Positions 1 to 9,060 of a stretch of 64,000 nucleotides of DNA are shown one piece after another. A program made the position numbers and the translations under genes. The stretch is from the NCBI GenBank assembly GCA_965202745.1, contig CBDBCB010000020.1, forward strand, positions 536,145 through 600,144. The letters are read 5' to 3'. The DNA comes from JACKII01 sp965202745 (GTDB lineage: Bacteria > Pseudomonadota > Alphaproteobacteria > Bin95). Numbering within the stretch: position 1 is the first letter of the stretch; each line of letters begins with the position of its first letter. The notes beneath the pieces are model-generated. The model made no database searches. It worked only from the letters and a program-made list of their open reading frames with translations, and was not told where the DNA came from.

Positions 1-311
1 AAGGCATCCATAGCAGGCGCGGCGTAGTCGTACATGCTGGTGTTCGCCAGCACCGCCACCGGCAAGTCCAGGTCGCGGAACAGGTTGAGCAGCCGCCAGA
101 CGCCGATGCGGTTGCCATATTCCCGCCACGAGTAGTTGAGGACGTCCGACTGCGGTCCGCCCGACGCCAGTTCCGCGCCCAGTCCCTCACCAAAGGCGAA
201 ATGTTCCAGGTTCAGCCGCCCTTCCGGCCAGGAGTAGTCCGGCCGGTCGGGCAGGGCCACATAATCATAGCGGCCGTGGTCGGGTATATCGGGCACCGGG
301 CCGCCTCCCAC
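1..311 (-). CDS. Polysaccharide deacetylase family protein, N-terminal part (runs off window)
   Basis: Minus-strand reading frame opening at a GTG three bases after the stop of the dehydratase gene and continuing past the left edge, so only about 100 N-terminal residues are seen. The segment YDYVALPDRPDYSWPEG followed by LNLEHFAFGEG and NYSWREYGNRIGVWRLL resembles the start of PuuE/allantoinase-like polysaccharide deacetylases, which hydrolyse C-N or N-acetyl bonds. The stretch between WPEG and LNLEHF is shorter than in relatives I know, so a small deletion is possible. Close spacing and shared strand suggest co-transcription with the upstream dehydratase. The catalytic part lies outside the window, so the substrate is unknown. 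Confidence 0.7.
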   Translation of the reverse strand, partial: MGGGPVPDIPDHGRYDYVALPDRPDYSWPEGRLNLEHFAFGEGLGAELASGGPQSDVLNYSWREYGNRIGVWRLLNLFRDLDLPVAVLANTSMYDYAAPAMDA

Positions 312-314
312 CAG

Positions 315-2090
315 CTAGTGCGAGTGCCTCGGCGTTTTGTTCCGCACCCGCTGGTACTTGACGGCGCTTTCCAGCACGCCGCCGGTCTCCAGCTGACCCA
401 CATCGTTCCGGTAGATCTCCTGCCAGGGCGTGTGGTTATCGAACACCGGTGGTTCATAAGCCGCGCGCCGGGCTGCCATCTCCTCATCGGAGATCAGCAT
501 GTCCACCCGCGCCTTGTTCAGGTCGATGCAGACCGGATCGCCATTGCGCAGCAGGGCCAGATTGCCGCCCGCCGCACTCTCCGGCGAGGCATTCAGGATC
601 GAGGGCGAGCCTGATGTACCGCTCTGCCGCCCGTCGCCGATGCAGGGCAGGCTCTTGATACCAGCCCGGATCAGCGCGTCCGGCGGTTGCATGTTCACCA
701 CCTCCGCCGAACCCGGATAGCCCAACGGCCCCGCGCCCCGGATGAACAGCACCGTCCGCTCATCAATGCCGAGGGCCAGATCGTTCAGAGTGGCGTGGTA
801 GTCCTCCGGCCCATCGAACACGATCGCCTTGCCGGTGAAGACATTCTCGCTGCCCGGCTCCGACAGGAAGCGCTTACGGAAGTCCGCATCGATCACACTG
901 GTCTTCATGATGGCGCTGTCAAAGATGTTGCCGCGCATCAACAGGAAGCCCGCTTTCTCCTTCATCGGCTCGCCATAGGCCTTGATCACATCCCGGCCCA
1001 TCGCCTCCTTGCCCGCGCAATTCTCACCGATGGTCTTGCCGTTGATGGTCAGCGCGCTTTCGATGATTTTGCCCGCACCCATCAGCTCGTTCACCACGGC
1101 CGGCACGCCGCCCGCACGGTGATAGCCTTCGCCCAGGTACTCGCCCGCGGGCTGCATGTTCACCAGCAGGGGCAGGTCGTAGCCGGTGTTCTGCCAGTCA
1201 TCGAGGCTCAGCTCCACGCCCGCATGGCGCGCAATCGCCGCCAGGTGGATCGGCGCGTTGGTCGAGCCGCCGATGGCCGTATTCACCGCGATGGCATTCA
1301 GGAAGGCGTCCCGCGTCAATATCTTGGAGGGCGTCAGATCCTCCCACACAATCTGCACGGCCCGGCGGCCGGTCTCATAGGCCATCTGGCCCCGCTCGCG
1401 GTAGGGCGCGGGGATCGCCGCACAGCCCGGCAGCGACATGCCCAGCGCCTCGGCCAGCGAGTTCATGGTCGAGGCCGTGCCCATGGTGTTGCAATGGCCC
1501 ATTGACGGGGCGGAGGCCGCCACCACCTCGATAAACTCCTCATAGTCGATCTTGCCCTCGGCATACTCGACCCGCGCTTCCCATAGAACGGTGCCGGAGC
1601 CGACGCGGCGGCCCTTGTAGTTGCCCTCCAACATCGGCCCGCCCGACAACACGATGGCCGGTATGTCCACGGTCGCCGCCGCCATCAGCAAGGCGGGCGT
1701 GGTCTTATCGCAGCCGATCGTCAGCACGATGCCATCCAGCGGATAGCCGTGCAGCAGCTCCACCAGCCCCAGATAGGCCAGGTTCCGGTCCAGCGCCGCC
1801 GTGGGCCGCTTGCCGGTCTCCTGGATCGGATGGGTTGGGAACTCCATGCAGACGCCGCCCGCCTCGCGGATTCCCTCCCGCACGCGCACGGCCAGGTCCA
1901 GGTGAATGCGGTTGCAGGGCGACAGGTCGCTGCCCGACTGCGCAATGCCGATGATCGGCTTGCCGGACTGCAATTCCTCCCGCGTCAGGCCGAAGTTCAT
2001 GTACCGCTCGATATAGATCGCCGTGGCGCTCACATCATGCGGATCGTTGAACCATTCGGCGGAGCGCAGCTTGCGGGATTTGTCTGTCAT
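315..2090 (-). CDS. IlvD/Edd family dehydratase (sugar-acid dehydratase type)
   Basis: An intact 591-residue protein. It carries the family hallmarks: GIAQSGSDLSPCN near residue 50, TIGCDKTTPA with a putative Fe-S cysteine, SMGHCNTMGTA with a second cysteine, and INGKTIGEN further on. Members dehydrate 2,3-dihydroxy acids using a [2Fe-2S] or [4Fe-4S] cluster plus Mg2+. The sequence reads closer to the L-arabinonate/xylonate dehydratase branch than to housekeeping IlvD, so a sugar-acid role is inferred. It begins at an ATG preceded by a modest purine-rich site and is followed closely by the deacetylase gene. The exact substrate cannot be fixed from sequence. Confidence 0.88.
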   Translation of the reverse strand: MTDKSRKLRSAEWFNDPHDVSATAIYIERYMNFGLTREELQSGKPIIGIAQSGSDLSPCNRIHLDLAVRVREGIREAGGVCMEFPTHPIQETGKRPTAALDRNLAYLGLVELLHGYPLDGIVLTIGCDKTTPALLMAAATVDIPAIVLSGGPMLEGNYKGRRVGSGTVLWEARVEYAEGKIDYEEFIEVVAASAPSMGHCNTMGTASTMNSLAEALGMSLPGCAAIPAPYRERGQMAYETGRRAVQIVWEDLTPSKILTRDAFLNAIAVNTAIGGSTNAPIHLAAIARHAGVELSLDDWQNTGYDLPLLVNMQPAGEYLGEGYHRAGGVPAVVNELMGAGKIIESALTINGKTIGENCAGKEAMGRDVIKAYGEPMKEKAGFLLMRGNIFDSAIMKTSVIDADFRKRFLSEPGSENVFTGKAIVFDGPEDYHATLNDLALGIDERTVLFIRGAGPLGYPGSAEVVNMQPPDALIRAGIKSLPCIGDGRQSGTSGSPSILNASPESAAGGNLALLRNGDPVCIDLNKARVDMLISDEEMAARRAAYEPPVFDNHTPWQEIYRNDVGQLETGGVLESAVKYQRVRNKTPRHSH

Positions 2091-2226
2091 CGGGCGTCCC
2101 TTTCGTGGATCCCACCATTGAAAGCGGGTGGTCGTATTTTTCGTGTAATACCGCTAGCATATCTCCCGTCACGGCGCGCAGGGAAATAATCGACGGGCAC
2201 CATTCAGGCTTTCAGGGGACGGTACG

Positions 2227-3249
2227 ATGACAGAGCAGGCAAAAAAACCAGAGGCTGACCAAACACCATTGACGGTGGATGCCGCCCACCGGTTCGTCAC
2301 AGATAGCGCGATCCGCTTGCTGTTCCTGGGGCTGTTCGCCTTCTGGTCGCTGAAGCTGATCGCCCCCTTTGTTACGCTGGTGATCTGGGCCGTGGTGCTG
2401 ACCGTGGCGCTCTATCCCATCTACGCCTGGCTGACGCGGATGTTGGGCGGACGGAAGAAGCTTTCGGCGTTCCTCGTCACGCTGGTCATGCTGGTGATCA
2501 TTATCGGCCCGGTCGGCCTGCTGATTGCAGGTCTGGTGGAGTGGATGGCGACCCTGGTCGGCAAGCTCGGCAGCGGCAATTTCCACCTACCCCACCTGCC
2601 GGACGCCATCCAGAACCTGCCGGTGATCGGCACCAAGATCCATGATTTCTGGGTTCTCGCCAGCACCAATCTGGCAGGCGCGCTCTCCAGCATCGGGCCG
2701 CAATTGGTGGATGCCAGCAAGATCGTGCTCAGCTCCGTCGCCGGGCTGGGCGGCAGCGTGCTGGCCTTTGCCGTCTCGAGCATCATTGCGGGCGTCCTGT
2801 TCGTGCCGGGGCCGAAGTTGGCGCACGCAGCAGGCCAGTTTGCCGAGCGCATCATTGCCCGCCGCGGCCGGGCGTTCGTGGAGATGGCAGGCACCACCAT
2901 CCGCAACGTCTCCCGCGGCGTGATTGGCGTCTCGCTGCTGCAGGCGCTGCTGATCGTCATCGGCGTGCTGATCTGGTCCTGGTCCACCCAGGATACGCTG
3001 ACCGTCGGCCTGCTGACCGCCTGGCTGATCCCGGCCATGCTATGCAACAACGTGCTGAAGCCAATGGTCATGTCCAAGGGCCTGACTGTGCCCATGCTGG
3101 TCATCCTGATCGGCGTCACCGGCGGCACGCTCGCCTACGGCCTGATCGGCCTGTTCCTAGGGCCGATCGTGCTGTCGGTGTTCTATGAATTGCTGGTGGC
3201 CTGGGGCCAGGATCAACAGGATGAGCCGGAGAAAACACTATCTGAGTAG
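2227..3249 (+). CDS. AI-2E family transporter (PerM/YdiK-like membrane protein)
   Basis: An intact 340-residue polytopic inner-membrane protein, divergent from the dehydratase gene. Two hydrophobic helices near residues 35-80 (LFLGLFAFWSLKLIAPFV region) are followed by a charged loop containing GGRKKLSAF and another helix (LVTLVMLVIIIGPVGLLIAG). A long amphipathic/periplasmic region and a C-terminal cluster of helices (GVSLLQALLIVIGVLIW; GLIGLFLGPIVLSVFYE) complete it. GLFLGPIVLS is the characteristic C-terminal motif of this family. Known members export small molecules or act as Na+/H+ antiporters; the substrate here is unknown. A GGGGA site sits just upstream of the ATG. Confidence 0.88.
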   Translation: MTEQAKKPEADQTPLTVDAAHRFVTDSAIRLLFLGLFAFWSLKLIAPFVTLVIWAVVLTVALYPIYAWLTRMLGGRKKLSAFLVTLVMLVIIIGPVGLLIAGLVEWMATLVGKLGSGNFHLPHLPDAIQNLPVIGTKIHDFWVLASTNLAGALSSIGPQLVDASKIVLSSVAGLGGSVLAFAVSSIIAGVLFVPGPKLAHAAGQFAERIIARRGRAFVEMAGTTIRNVSRGVIGVSLLQALLIVIGVLIWSWSTQDTLTVGLLTAWLIPAMLCNNVLKPMVMSKGLTVPMLVILIGVTGGTLAYGLIGLFLGPIVLSVFYELLVAWGQDQQDEPEKTLSE

Positions 3250-3576
3250 CGTTTCGAAAAACCCATGCGCAAAAGTAAACCTTTTGAACCCCAATCGATT
3301 TAGCTGCGGTTTAGCCAAAGCGAACCGGAAGCGTACCCGGCGTTTACCATCAGTTTAGCCTCCGCACCCATCCCCCCGTGCTGCCCTTCAGTGCAGTACC
3401 CATGCCGGAGAGCCACCGCTTGGCCGGAGCGCTCAGCCATGGCCCCCGCCTCCCGGCAGGGCGGGAATTGGGTTCGGCGCGCCACCTCTGCGTGAACCAA
3501 CGGTAGAGCCGCGCCTCTCCTATATGGTGCCGCAAGACGCCTGTTCCAACCACCCAACCGAACTGCGGAGCCCCCC
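3250..3576. other. Intergenic region without a supported gene
   Basis: About 330 bases between the AI-2E transporter and the metallo-hydrolase fragment. I see no reading frame with protein-like composition; the open frames here are shadows. There is a small GC-rich dyad around 3450-3465 (CCCGCCTCCCGG / GGCGGGA) but no following T run, so it is not called a terminator. Confidence 0.5.
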
Positions 3577-3975
3577 ATGACCCACACCATCGGCAATCTG
3601 GACGCGGGCCTGCAAAGCTAGCGGCTCGCGACCAACCACAACCGCATGATGGAGCTGCAGGAGGCCGCGCTAAGTCCCAGGCAAGGCCCCGTAGAGCTTG
3701 CCTATTTCGGCTCCTCCGCCTTCCGCCTGACTTCGCCCGCGGGCATCACGGTGATGCTGGACCCGTGGCGCAACCATCCGTCGGGCAAGTGGGACTGGTA
3801 CTTTCATGATTTCCCGCTGACACAGGTGGATATCGGCGTCTCCACCCACGCCCATTTCGACCATGACGAGCTGCACCGCCTCGACAGCCACGTGAACTTG
3901 GACCGGCTGATCGGCACCTATCAGTTCGGCGACGTGAAGATCACCGGCATCGCCGACAAGCACGCGACCGACTCC
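3577..3975 (+). pseudogene. MBL-fold metallo-hydrolase, 3'-truncated, with early in-frame stop
   Basis: The frame opens with ATG at 3577 (MTHTIGNLDAGLQS), hits TAG at 3619-3621, and continues in the same frame from ATG 3646. The body shows VELAYFGSSAFRLTSP, MLDPWRNHPSG and STHAHFDHDE. The last contains the HxHxDH zinc-binding motif of metallo-beta-lactamase-fold hydrolases (UlaG-like branch). Homology ends near GITGIADKH at about 3970, where the sequence passes into the reverse complement of an EthD-domain gene. Only the N-terminal half of the fold is present, so the protein cannot be functional. The stop at 3619 may be a mutation, or translation may really have begun at 3646. Confidence 0.75.
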
Positions 3976-4295
3976 AGCGCGGCCATCTCCGTCCCACACC
4001 GGAAGCGCACGGTCCGCTCCGCATCCGCGAACTGCTGGAACCCGTCCGGCTTGAGTGCAGCCCAGAAGGCGCTCTGGCTCTCGCGGTCGGGGAACCATAG
4101 TTCGGGCATCCCGGCATAGGGTGCCCGCCCCAGATCGGTACTCAGGTTCACCACATAGCGGAATCCGCCCGCCTTCACCATGGTCTCCACCACGTTCGGC
4201 AGGTGCACGTCCAGCCAGTGGTCCACCAGCTTCTCCATGCTCACCCCCGCCCGCAGCGGCACCAGAGACACCTGCTTGACGAAGCCACTGCGCAC
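3976..4295 (-). pseudogene. EthD-domain protein, second domain, 3'-truncated
   Basis: Minus-strand frame beginning at GTG 4295 (VRSGFVKQVSLVPLRAG) with MEKLVDHWLDVHLPNVVETM, the typical EthD/dimeric alpha-beta barrel motif in which a His-containing helix follows the first strand. Recognisable sequence stops near FRCGTEMAA at about 3980. There it runs into the reversed metallo-hydrolase gene, so the C-terminus is lost. It overlaps the 3' end of the upstream EthD frame in another phase. The two may once have been a single double-EthD protein split by a one-base indel near 4300, or two overlapping genes. EthD proteins often act on small aromatic or polyketide substrates; none can be assigned here. 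Confidence 0.65.
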
Positions 4296-4702
4296 GGCGC
4301 ATTCAGCGTTAAAGGCTCTAGGGCCAAAGCCCCGTCCACCGCCACATATTCCCTGGTCGCCCAGGGCCAGTAGGGCTCCACCTTCTGCTGGAAGGTGTCG
4401 GTCGGCACCTCCCCGCTCGCTCGCGCCGGCCAGGGCGGCGCCTCATCGTACCAAAGCTGCGCGCAGCCATCCCAGACCATGCGCCCGCCCTCTAAATCCC
4501 CATCCGGCTGCTCGTCATAGAGCGTCGCCACATAGTGATGAGCGAACGGCTTGCCCGCCGCCTTCGCCTCTGCATTCCGCTCGATCACCGCGGGCATGTG
4601 GTTGGCGAACCAATGGGCGATCAGCTCCTCCCGGCTGGTCTCTGCCCGGCGCTTGATCAGATAGTTCAGCTTCACGCCAGGCGTGGGTTCGGGCCTGCTC
4701 AT
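4241..4702 (-). CDS. EthD-domain protein, first domain
   Basis: A 153-residue frame starting MSRPEPTPGVKLNYLIKRR with REELIAHWFANHMPAVIE, an EthD-type dimeric alpha-beta barrel domain. Protein-like sequence continues to about EPLTLN (near 4305). The tail beyond that is probably out of frame, because the next EthD domain starts in a different phase at 4295. The ATG overlaps the stop of the TPP enzyme gene in an ATGA arrangement, so the two are translationally coupled. The pairing with an acetolactate-synthase-like enzyme suggests the EthD protein processes or protects the product of that reaction, which is inference only. Confidence 0.7.
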   Translation of the reverse strand: MSRPEPTPGVKLNYLIKRRAETSREELIAHWFANHMPAVIERNAEAKAAGKPFAHHYVATLYDEQPDGDLEGGRMVWDGCAQLWYDEAPPWPARASGEVPTDTFQQKVEPYWPWATREYVAVDGALALEPLTLNAPCAVASSSRCLWCRCGRG

Positions 4703-6399
4703 GGAAGTGTCTCCGCCCGCTCATACCGCCGCCAGGCGCTCATTTGCAGGGCGGAGGTCTTGCAGTGCACCACCACCGGCCTGGTCTTCACGGCGAAGGC
4801 GGCTGCGATGCCTGCTGCCACCTCCTCCTCGCTCTCAATGGTGATGCCCTCCGCCCCGAACGTCCGCGCCCAAGCGGCAAAGTCCGGGTTGGTGAGCCGC
4901 GTGCCGTCCATGAACGCCCGCTCCGGATAGCGCACGTAGGAGTGCATCCCAATCGTGCCGTACATGGAGTTGTCAGAGATCACCATGATCGGCGCTGCCC
5001 CATACTGGATTGCCGTCGCCAACTCATTGCCTATCATCAGCGCGCCGCCGTCGCCAATGAAGCAGACCACCTGCTTGCCCGGCCTGCGCATGGCCGCCCC
5101 CACCGCCATCGGCATGCCGGAGCCCATGGCTCCCACAATGCTGGAGAGGAAAATCTGGCTCTGCCGGAAGCCGATATAGCGGTGCACGAAGCTGCCGAAA
5201 TTGCCTGCATCGCTGGTGATGGTGGCGTCGTCCGCCAGGTGCTTGTCCACCTCGCACACGATGGCAGCGAAGTTGACGCCATCTGTCGTCGGCTCCCATT
5301 CCTTCGCCAGCAGGTCGTTGTGGATCTTGTTCAGACCCGCAACCCAGCCCTGGCGCTTGCTGGCATCGCCCGGCGCGCCGCGTTTGAGCAGCGCCTTGAT
5401 CACCTCATGCGGGTTCGCCGGAATGCCCAGGTCAGCGCGCCAGACCCGCCCGATCTCGTTCGCATCCGGCCAGACATGCACGAAGGGAAGTTGCGGCTGC
5501 GGAGCGGCGGGGAAGCTGTAGGATTGGCTGACCGTATCCGTCATGCGCTCACCCAGGCACACCATCAGGTCCGCCTTCTTCATCTCCCCGATCAGCGCCG
5601 GCGGCACGCGGATGCCCATATAGCCGCCATAGTTCGGATGGCGCGCGTCGAAGGCTTGCGGGCGGCGGTGGGAGGGGCTGACGGGCAGCACCCAGTCCTC
5701 GGCCAGCTTGTTCAGATCGGCGAACGTCTGAGGGTCCGCCACCGCATCGGCCAGCAACGCGCCGCCGACCACCACCATGGGCCGCCCCGCTTTGGCCAGC
5801 ATATCCGCCAGCCGGTCGAAGTCGCCCTCGGTCGCCGCCGCCTTCACATGAGGCCGGGGCAGATCGACAGGCGCGTCGGTCTCCTCGTCGAACACGTCTT
5901 CGGGCAGGATCACCGCCACCGGCCCCTGCGTGCCGCTCTCGGCCAGGTGGAAGGCGCGGGCGATGGCCTCCGACGCCGTTTCCGGCTCGTTCACATGGAT
6001 CACCTGCTTGGTGATGTCGGCCAGCAGCACGGAATAATCCTGCTCCTGCAACGCCTGGCGGCCAAAGTCCTTGCGCTCCACCTGGCCGACCAGCATCACC
6101 ATGGGCGTCGCGTCGTGATAGGCGGAATGCAGCGCCACCAGCCCGTTGGAGAGCCCCGGCCCGCGGCTGACCATGCAGACCCCCGCCCGGTTCGAAAGCC
6201 GCCCATCGGCCACCGCCATAAAACCCGCCCCCGCCTCATGCCGGCAGACCACAACGCGCATGGAGTTCCGCTCCACCATGGTGGAGGTCAAGCCGATATA
6301 GCTCTCCCCCGGCACGCAATAGACCTGGTCGACCTCATGCGCCTCCAGGCTTTCCACGATCAGACGGGCAACGGATTTGGTTTCGGCAGATTGACTCAT
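4699..6399 (-). CDS. Thiamine pyrophosphate-binding protein (acetolactate synthase large-subunit-like)
   Basis: An intact enzyme of about 566 residues; ATG at 6399 is preferred over an upstream TTG. N-terminal domain: YCVPGESYIGL and CRHEAGAGFMAVADGRL, holding the glutamate that activates TPP. Middle domain: KAGRPMVVVGGALL. C-terminal TPP/Mg site: GDGGALMIGNELATAIQ followed about 25 residues later by SDNSMYG. This is the family of acetolactate synthase, benzoylformate decarboxylase and related carboligases or decarboxylases. There is no regulatory ilvH-like subunit nearby, and the neighbours are EthD proteins, so a catabolic role is likelier than valine synthesis. The precise reaction is unknown. 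Confidence 0.88.
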   Translation of the reverse strand: MSQSAETKSVARLIVESLEAHEVDQVYCVPGESYIGLTSTMVERNSMRVVVCRHEAGAGFMAVADGRLSNRAGVCMVSRGPGLSNGLVALHSAYHDATPMVMLVGQVERKDFGRQALQEQDYSVLLADITKQVIHVNEPETASEAIARAFHLAESGTQGPVAVILPEDVFDEETDAPVDLPRPHVKAAATEGDFDRLADMLAKAGRPMVVVGGALLADAVADPQTFADLNKLAEDWVLPVSPSHRRPQAFDARHPNYGGYMGIRVPPALIGEMKKADLMVCLGERMTDTVSQSYSFPAAPQPQLPFVHVWPDANEIGRVWRADLGIPANPHEVIKALLKRGAPGDASKRQGWVAGLNKIHNDLLAKEWEPTTDGVNFAAIVCEVDKHLADDATITSDAGNFGSFVHRYIGFRQSQIFLSSIVGAMGSGMPMAVGAAMRRPGKQVVCFIGDGGALMIGNELATAIQYGAAPIMVISDNSMYGTIGMHSYVRYPERAFMDGTRLTNPDFAAWARTFGAEGITIESEEEVAAGIAAAFAVKTRPVVVHCKTSALQMSAWRRYERAETLP

Positions 6400-6688
6400 G
6401 GCGCGCAATTCCTTGCTCCGCTGCGCTTTGATTGCACGCGGGCTATCAGTGGTTGTCGGTTAGAACTTTGTGGGAATTGTAGGCCGGTTCGCGCCGAAAG
6501 CTAGCACCGTCATAGACATCTTCCTGATTTGACCGCTTTCCGCCTCCGCATAACCCAAACGGGTGATGCAGCACATGGCACCCGCTGGTACCATTGCCTC
6601 TCAGAGCAGGCACAACTCCAAGACAAAGCTTGCCCCGCGGGCGCTTGCTCAATCGGTGGTACAAACCGCGGCAATGGAGGAATTCACT

Positions 6689-7592
6689 ATGACGGACTTA
6701 TATGCTTCCCCTAACGGCGGTCCGGTTACTATCGGCGGACAAACGGTTCAAAGCCTTCCACTGCCAGATGCTGTGGCGCAGGCACAAGGAGGCGACCGGG
6801 TTATCATAACGCCGGGTACCTATACTTCGCCGATTACGGTCACAACGGGTGGCAGTTCCGGCTCGCCCCTGATCATTCAAGGCATGCCGGGCGCGGTTTG
6901 TGACGGTAAAATCTTCCCAAAACCATTCTCACATCGGCCGAAAATACCCGACCCGGACAGTTTCTCTTTCATCAAGATCGTCGGCGCAGACCACGTTTTG
7001 CTTGAAGGCTTAACCTTTAAGAATTCCTGGCCAGTTTCGATTGGCATTTTCGGTGCAAAACATATCCACATCCGACAATGCGGCAGCGAGGGCAGCACGT
7101 ACTTCGTCTTTGCAGGCAATAGCTGGCAACACTATATGCCTCGGATCGGCCACGACCTCCGCATCGAGGACTGCAATTGGCCGCAAGACCCCGATGGAAA
7201 AATGTGGCGCGGCGAAATTTCATGGAGATCCGTAAAAGGTCAGAAAGCCCCGCCTCATCACCAATACCTTCAAGCTGCGATGGTCGGTGGCTCAGACTTT
7301 GGCGGTGATGTGCGCATTTTCCGCTGCATCGCCAACGGCGTTCGTCTGGTAATGTGAGGATGACCCGAACCTGACCCGCCACCGCAACGTCAATGTAGAG
7401 GTCGCTGACTGCCGCTTCGAATACATCCGTGACAATGCCATAGAGCCGGAGGTTTCAGCGCAGAACTGGTGGGTCTACCGGAATGAATTTTTTAACGTCC
7501 ATGCAGCGAATTCCCTGCACGTCTTCAGTGGCGGTCCTGTCTATATCTTTGGAAACCGCCACTGGTTCGATGGCGGAAAGATGTTAAAATTT
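6689..7592 (+). pseudogene. Right-handed beta-helix (pectate-lyase-like) protein, frameshifted and interrupted by IS1595
   Basis: The ATG at 6689 sits eight bases after a clean GGAGG. The protein opens MTDLYASPNGGPVTIGG and shows AVAQAQGGDRVIITPGTYT, LIIQGMPGAV and VLLEGLTFKNS, the turn-rich repeats of a parallel beta-helix as in polysaccharide lyases and surface glycan enzymes. A one-base shift near 7355 moves the frame; the coding then resumes as DDPNLTRHRNVNVEVADCRF through to MLKF at 7590. At that point IS1595 is inserted. The host reading frame appears to resume at about 9647-9689 (FYLMVAEGVHAGKSG) and is then cut by IS21. No signal peptide is evident at this start. Low similarity to named families prevents a substrate call. 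Confidence 0.7.
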
Positions 7593-7673
7593 GGGAATTA
7601 TATCTCTAAGTAACATTTTCCTATTACCCCATTTGATTCTATGATTTACCATAGAGTCACATTAGGAGGAAAC

Positions 7674-8645
7674 ATGGCAAAAAATGCACCGGGACGACAT
7701 GAGCGGAATGGTCTGACGCTTTTGCAAATTGCAGAAATGTTCGGGGATGAAGAAAAGGCGCGGAAATGGATTGAGGCCCAGCACTGGCCGGAAGGGCCAC
7801 ACTGTCCTCACTGCGGTTCTATCAATGTAAAAGTCGGCGTGGCCCACAAGAGCATGACGCATCGCTGCAATGACTGCCCGAAAAAGCCGATGTTCACTGT
7901 TCGGGTTGGCAATATCATGCAGGGATCAAAGCTACCCTATCGTGTCTGGGCGGTTGGGCTTTACCTGTTCGCCACCAATCTCAAGGGTATCTCTAGCATG
8001 AAGCTGCATCGTGAGCTCGGGATTGGGCAGAAGGCCGCTTGGTTCATGCTGCACCGTCTCCGTGAGGCTCATGGGTCCAATAGTCCAGTTTTCAAAGGTC
8101 CAGTTGAAGCGGATGAAACCTACATGGGTGGTAAGGAACAGAACAAACACGCTAGCAAAAAACTCAAGGCCGGCCGCGGCGCGGTGGGCAAAACCGCCGT
8201 GGCCGGGATCAAGGATCGCAACTCCGGCCGCGTGGTTGCCAAGGTGGTTGAAAGAACCGCTGCGCATACACTACAAGATTTTGTGACCAATCATACTACC
8301 AAGGATGCCCAGGTATTCCCCGACGAGGCGCGCGCCTACAAGGGCATTAACAGGGCGCATCAAGCGGTCAAACACTCAATGGGTGAATACGTCCGTAACA
8401 TGGCACATACAAACGGTTTCGAAAGCTTCTGGGCACCGATGAAGCGTGGCTATCAGGGCATTTATCACAAGATGAGCCCCAAGCATCTACAACGCTATGT
8501 TAATGAGTTCTCTAGCCGTCACAACAGACGTCCCAAGGATACCATTGACCAGATGAGCGATTTGGTTTGTAGCATGGCGGGAAAGCGTTTGCGCTACGTT
8601 GATTTGATTGCAGATAATGGTTTGGAAAGCGGTTCTCGAACATGA
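7674..8645 (+). CDS. IS1595-family transposase (ISXO2-like DDE domain)
   Basis: An intact frame of 323 residues from ATG 7674, preceded by a strong AGGAGG at 7664. The N-terminus has a zinc-ribbon, CPHCGSINVKVG and later CNDCP, used for end binding. The catalytic ISXO2-like domain follows: KGPVEADETYMGGK gives the first Asp/Glu, VFPDEARAYKGI the second acidic residue, and HTNGFESFWAPMKRGYQGIYHKM the C-terminal acidic residue within the usual N-x-x-E-x-F-W context. The frame is undamaged, so the transposase may be active. Passenger genes lie downstream in the same orientation. Confidence 0.92.
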   Translation: MAKNAPGRHERNGLTLLQIAEMFGDEEKARKWIEAQHWPEGPHCPHCGSINVKVGVAHKSMTHRCNDCPKKPMFTVRVGNIMQGSKLPYRVWAVGLYLFATNLKGISSMKLHRELGIGQKAAWFMLHRLREAHGSNSPVFKGPVEADETYMGGKEQNKHASKKLKAGRGAVGKTAVAGIKDRNSGRVVAKVVERTAAHTLQDFVTNHTTKDAQVFPDEARAYKGINRAHQAVKHSMGEYVRNMAHTNGFESFWAPMKRGYQGIYHKMSPKHLQRYVNEFSSRHNRRPKDTIDQMSDLVCSMAGKRLRYVDLIADNGLESGSRT

Positions 8646-8836
8646 TATCGCAAACAATCAGTCTGTTCTTGAAATTATTGATGTTCAGTATGCGCGAATG
8701 CGGTTACTAACCTTTCAAAACATTCTTGAATATAAGCGGTTTCAGACACCTTCAATTGCACATGGGCATAGATAGTCTGAACCACAGCTCCCGTTCGGTT
8801 AAACCCCTATCTTATGATCGCGAAAGGATAAGCCAA

Positions 8837-9010
8837 ATGACCAAACTCAAACCCAAAGACAGAACACTCTCTGAAAAACTAGCTGACTCTCACTACCAGC
8901 CGAGCAAGGCTGAAATGGAACAGGAATACGATATGCCCGGCGCGGAGATGAAAGACCTGCGCAACGCATTCTTCAAGGCGTCGCCGGATAGAAAATCAAA
9001 ACCAGGTTAG
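8837..9010 (+). CDS. Small charged protein, IS1595 passenger
   Basis: A 57-residue frame starting at ATG 8837 with a purine-rich AAAGGA about ten bases upstream. The sequence begins MTKLKPKDRTLSEKLADSH and contains a tyrosine/proline segment (YQPSKAEMEQEYDMPG) and a lysine-rich tail. There is no membrane segment and no motif I can assign. It lies between the transposase and the internal right-end repeat, so it belongs to the smaller version of the element and may be an old passenger or an accessory transposition factor. Function unknown. Confidence 0.55.
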   Translation: MTKLKPKDRTLSEKLADSHYQPSKAEMEQEYDMPGAEMKDLRNAFFKASPDRKSKPG

Positions 9011-9024
9011 GAATAATTCAGTGC

Positions 9025-9048
9025 AATGTTACTTAGAAATATAATTCC
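9025..9048 (-). repeat. Internal copy of the IS1595 right terminal repeat
   Basis: AATGTTACTTAGAAATATAA followed by TTCC matches the terminal repeat at 9613-9637 in the same orientation and the left end at 7593 in inverse orientation, with only a few mismatches. It separates the transposase segment from the lipoprotein segment. It could serve as an alternative right end, defining a smaller element at 7592-9049. Confidence 0.75.
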
Positions 9049-9060
9049 TATTCCCGTGTA

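Noticed and set aside
3619..3621. Amber codons read through as an alternative genetic code
   Set aside because: All three stop codons interrupt genes here and intact genes end at all three as well, so recoding does not explain the pattern.
4744..6504. A 586-residue open frame opposite the TPP enzyme gene
   Set aside because: It is an antisense shadow produced by GC-rich codon bias; its translation is His/Arg/Gly-rich and has no domain features, while the minus strand encodes a clear TPP enzyme.
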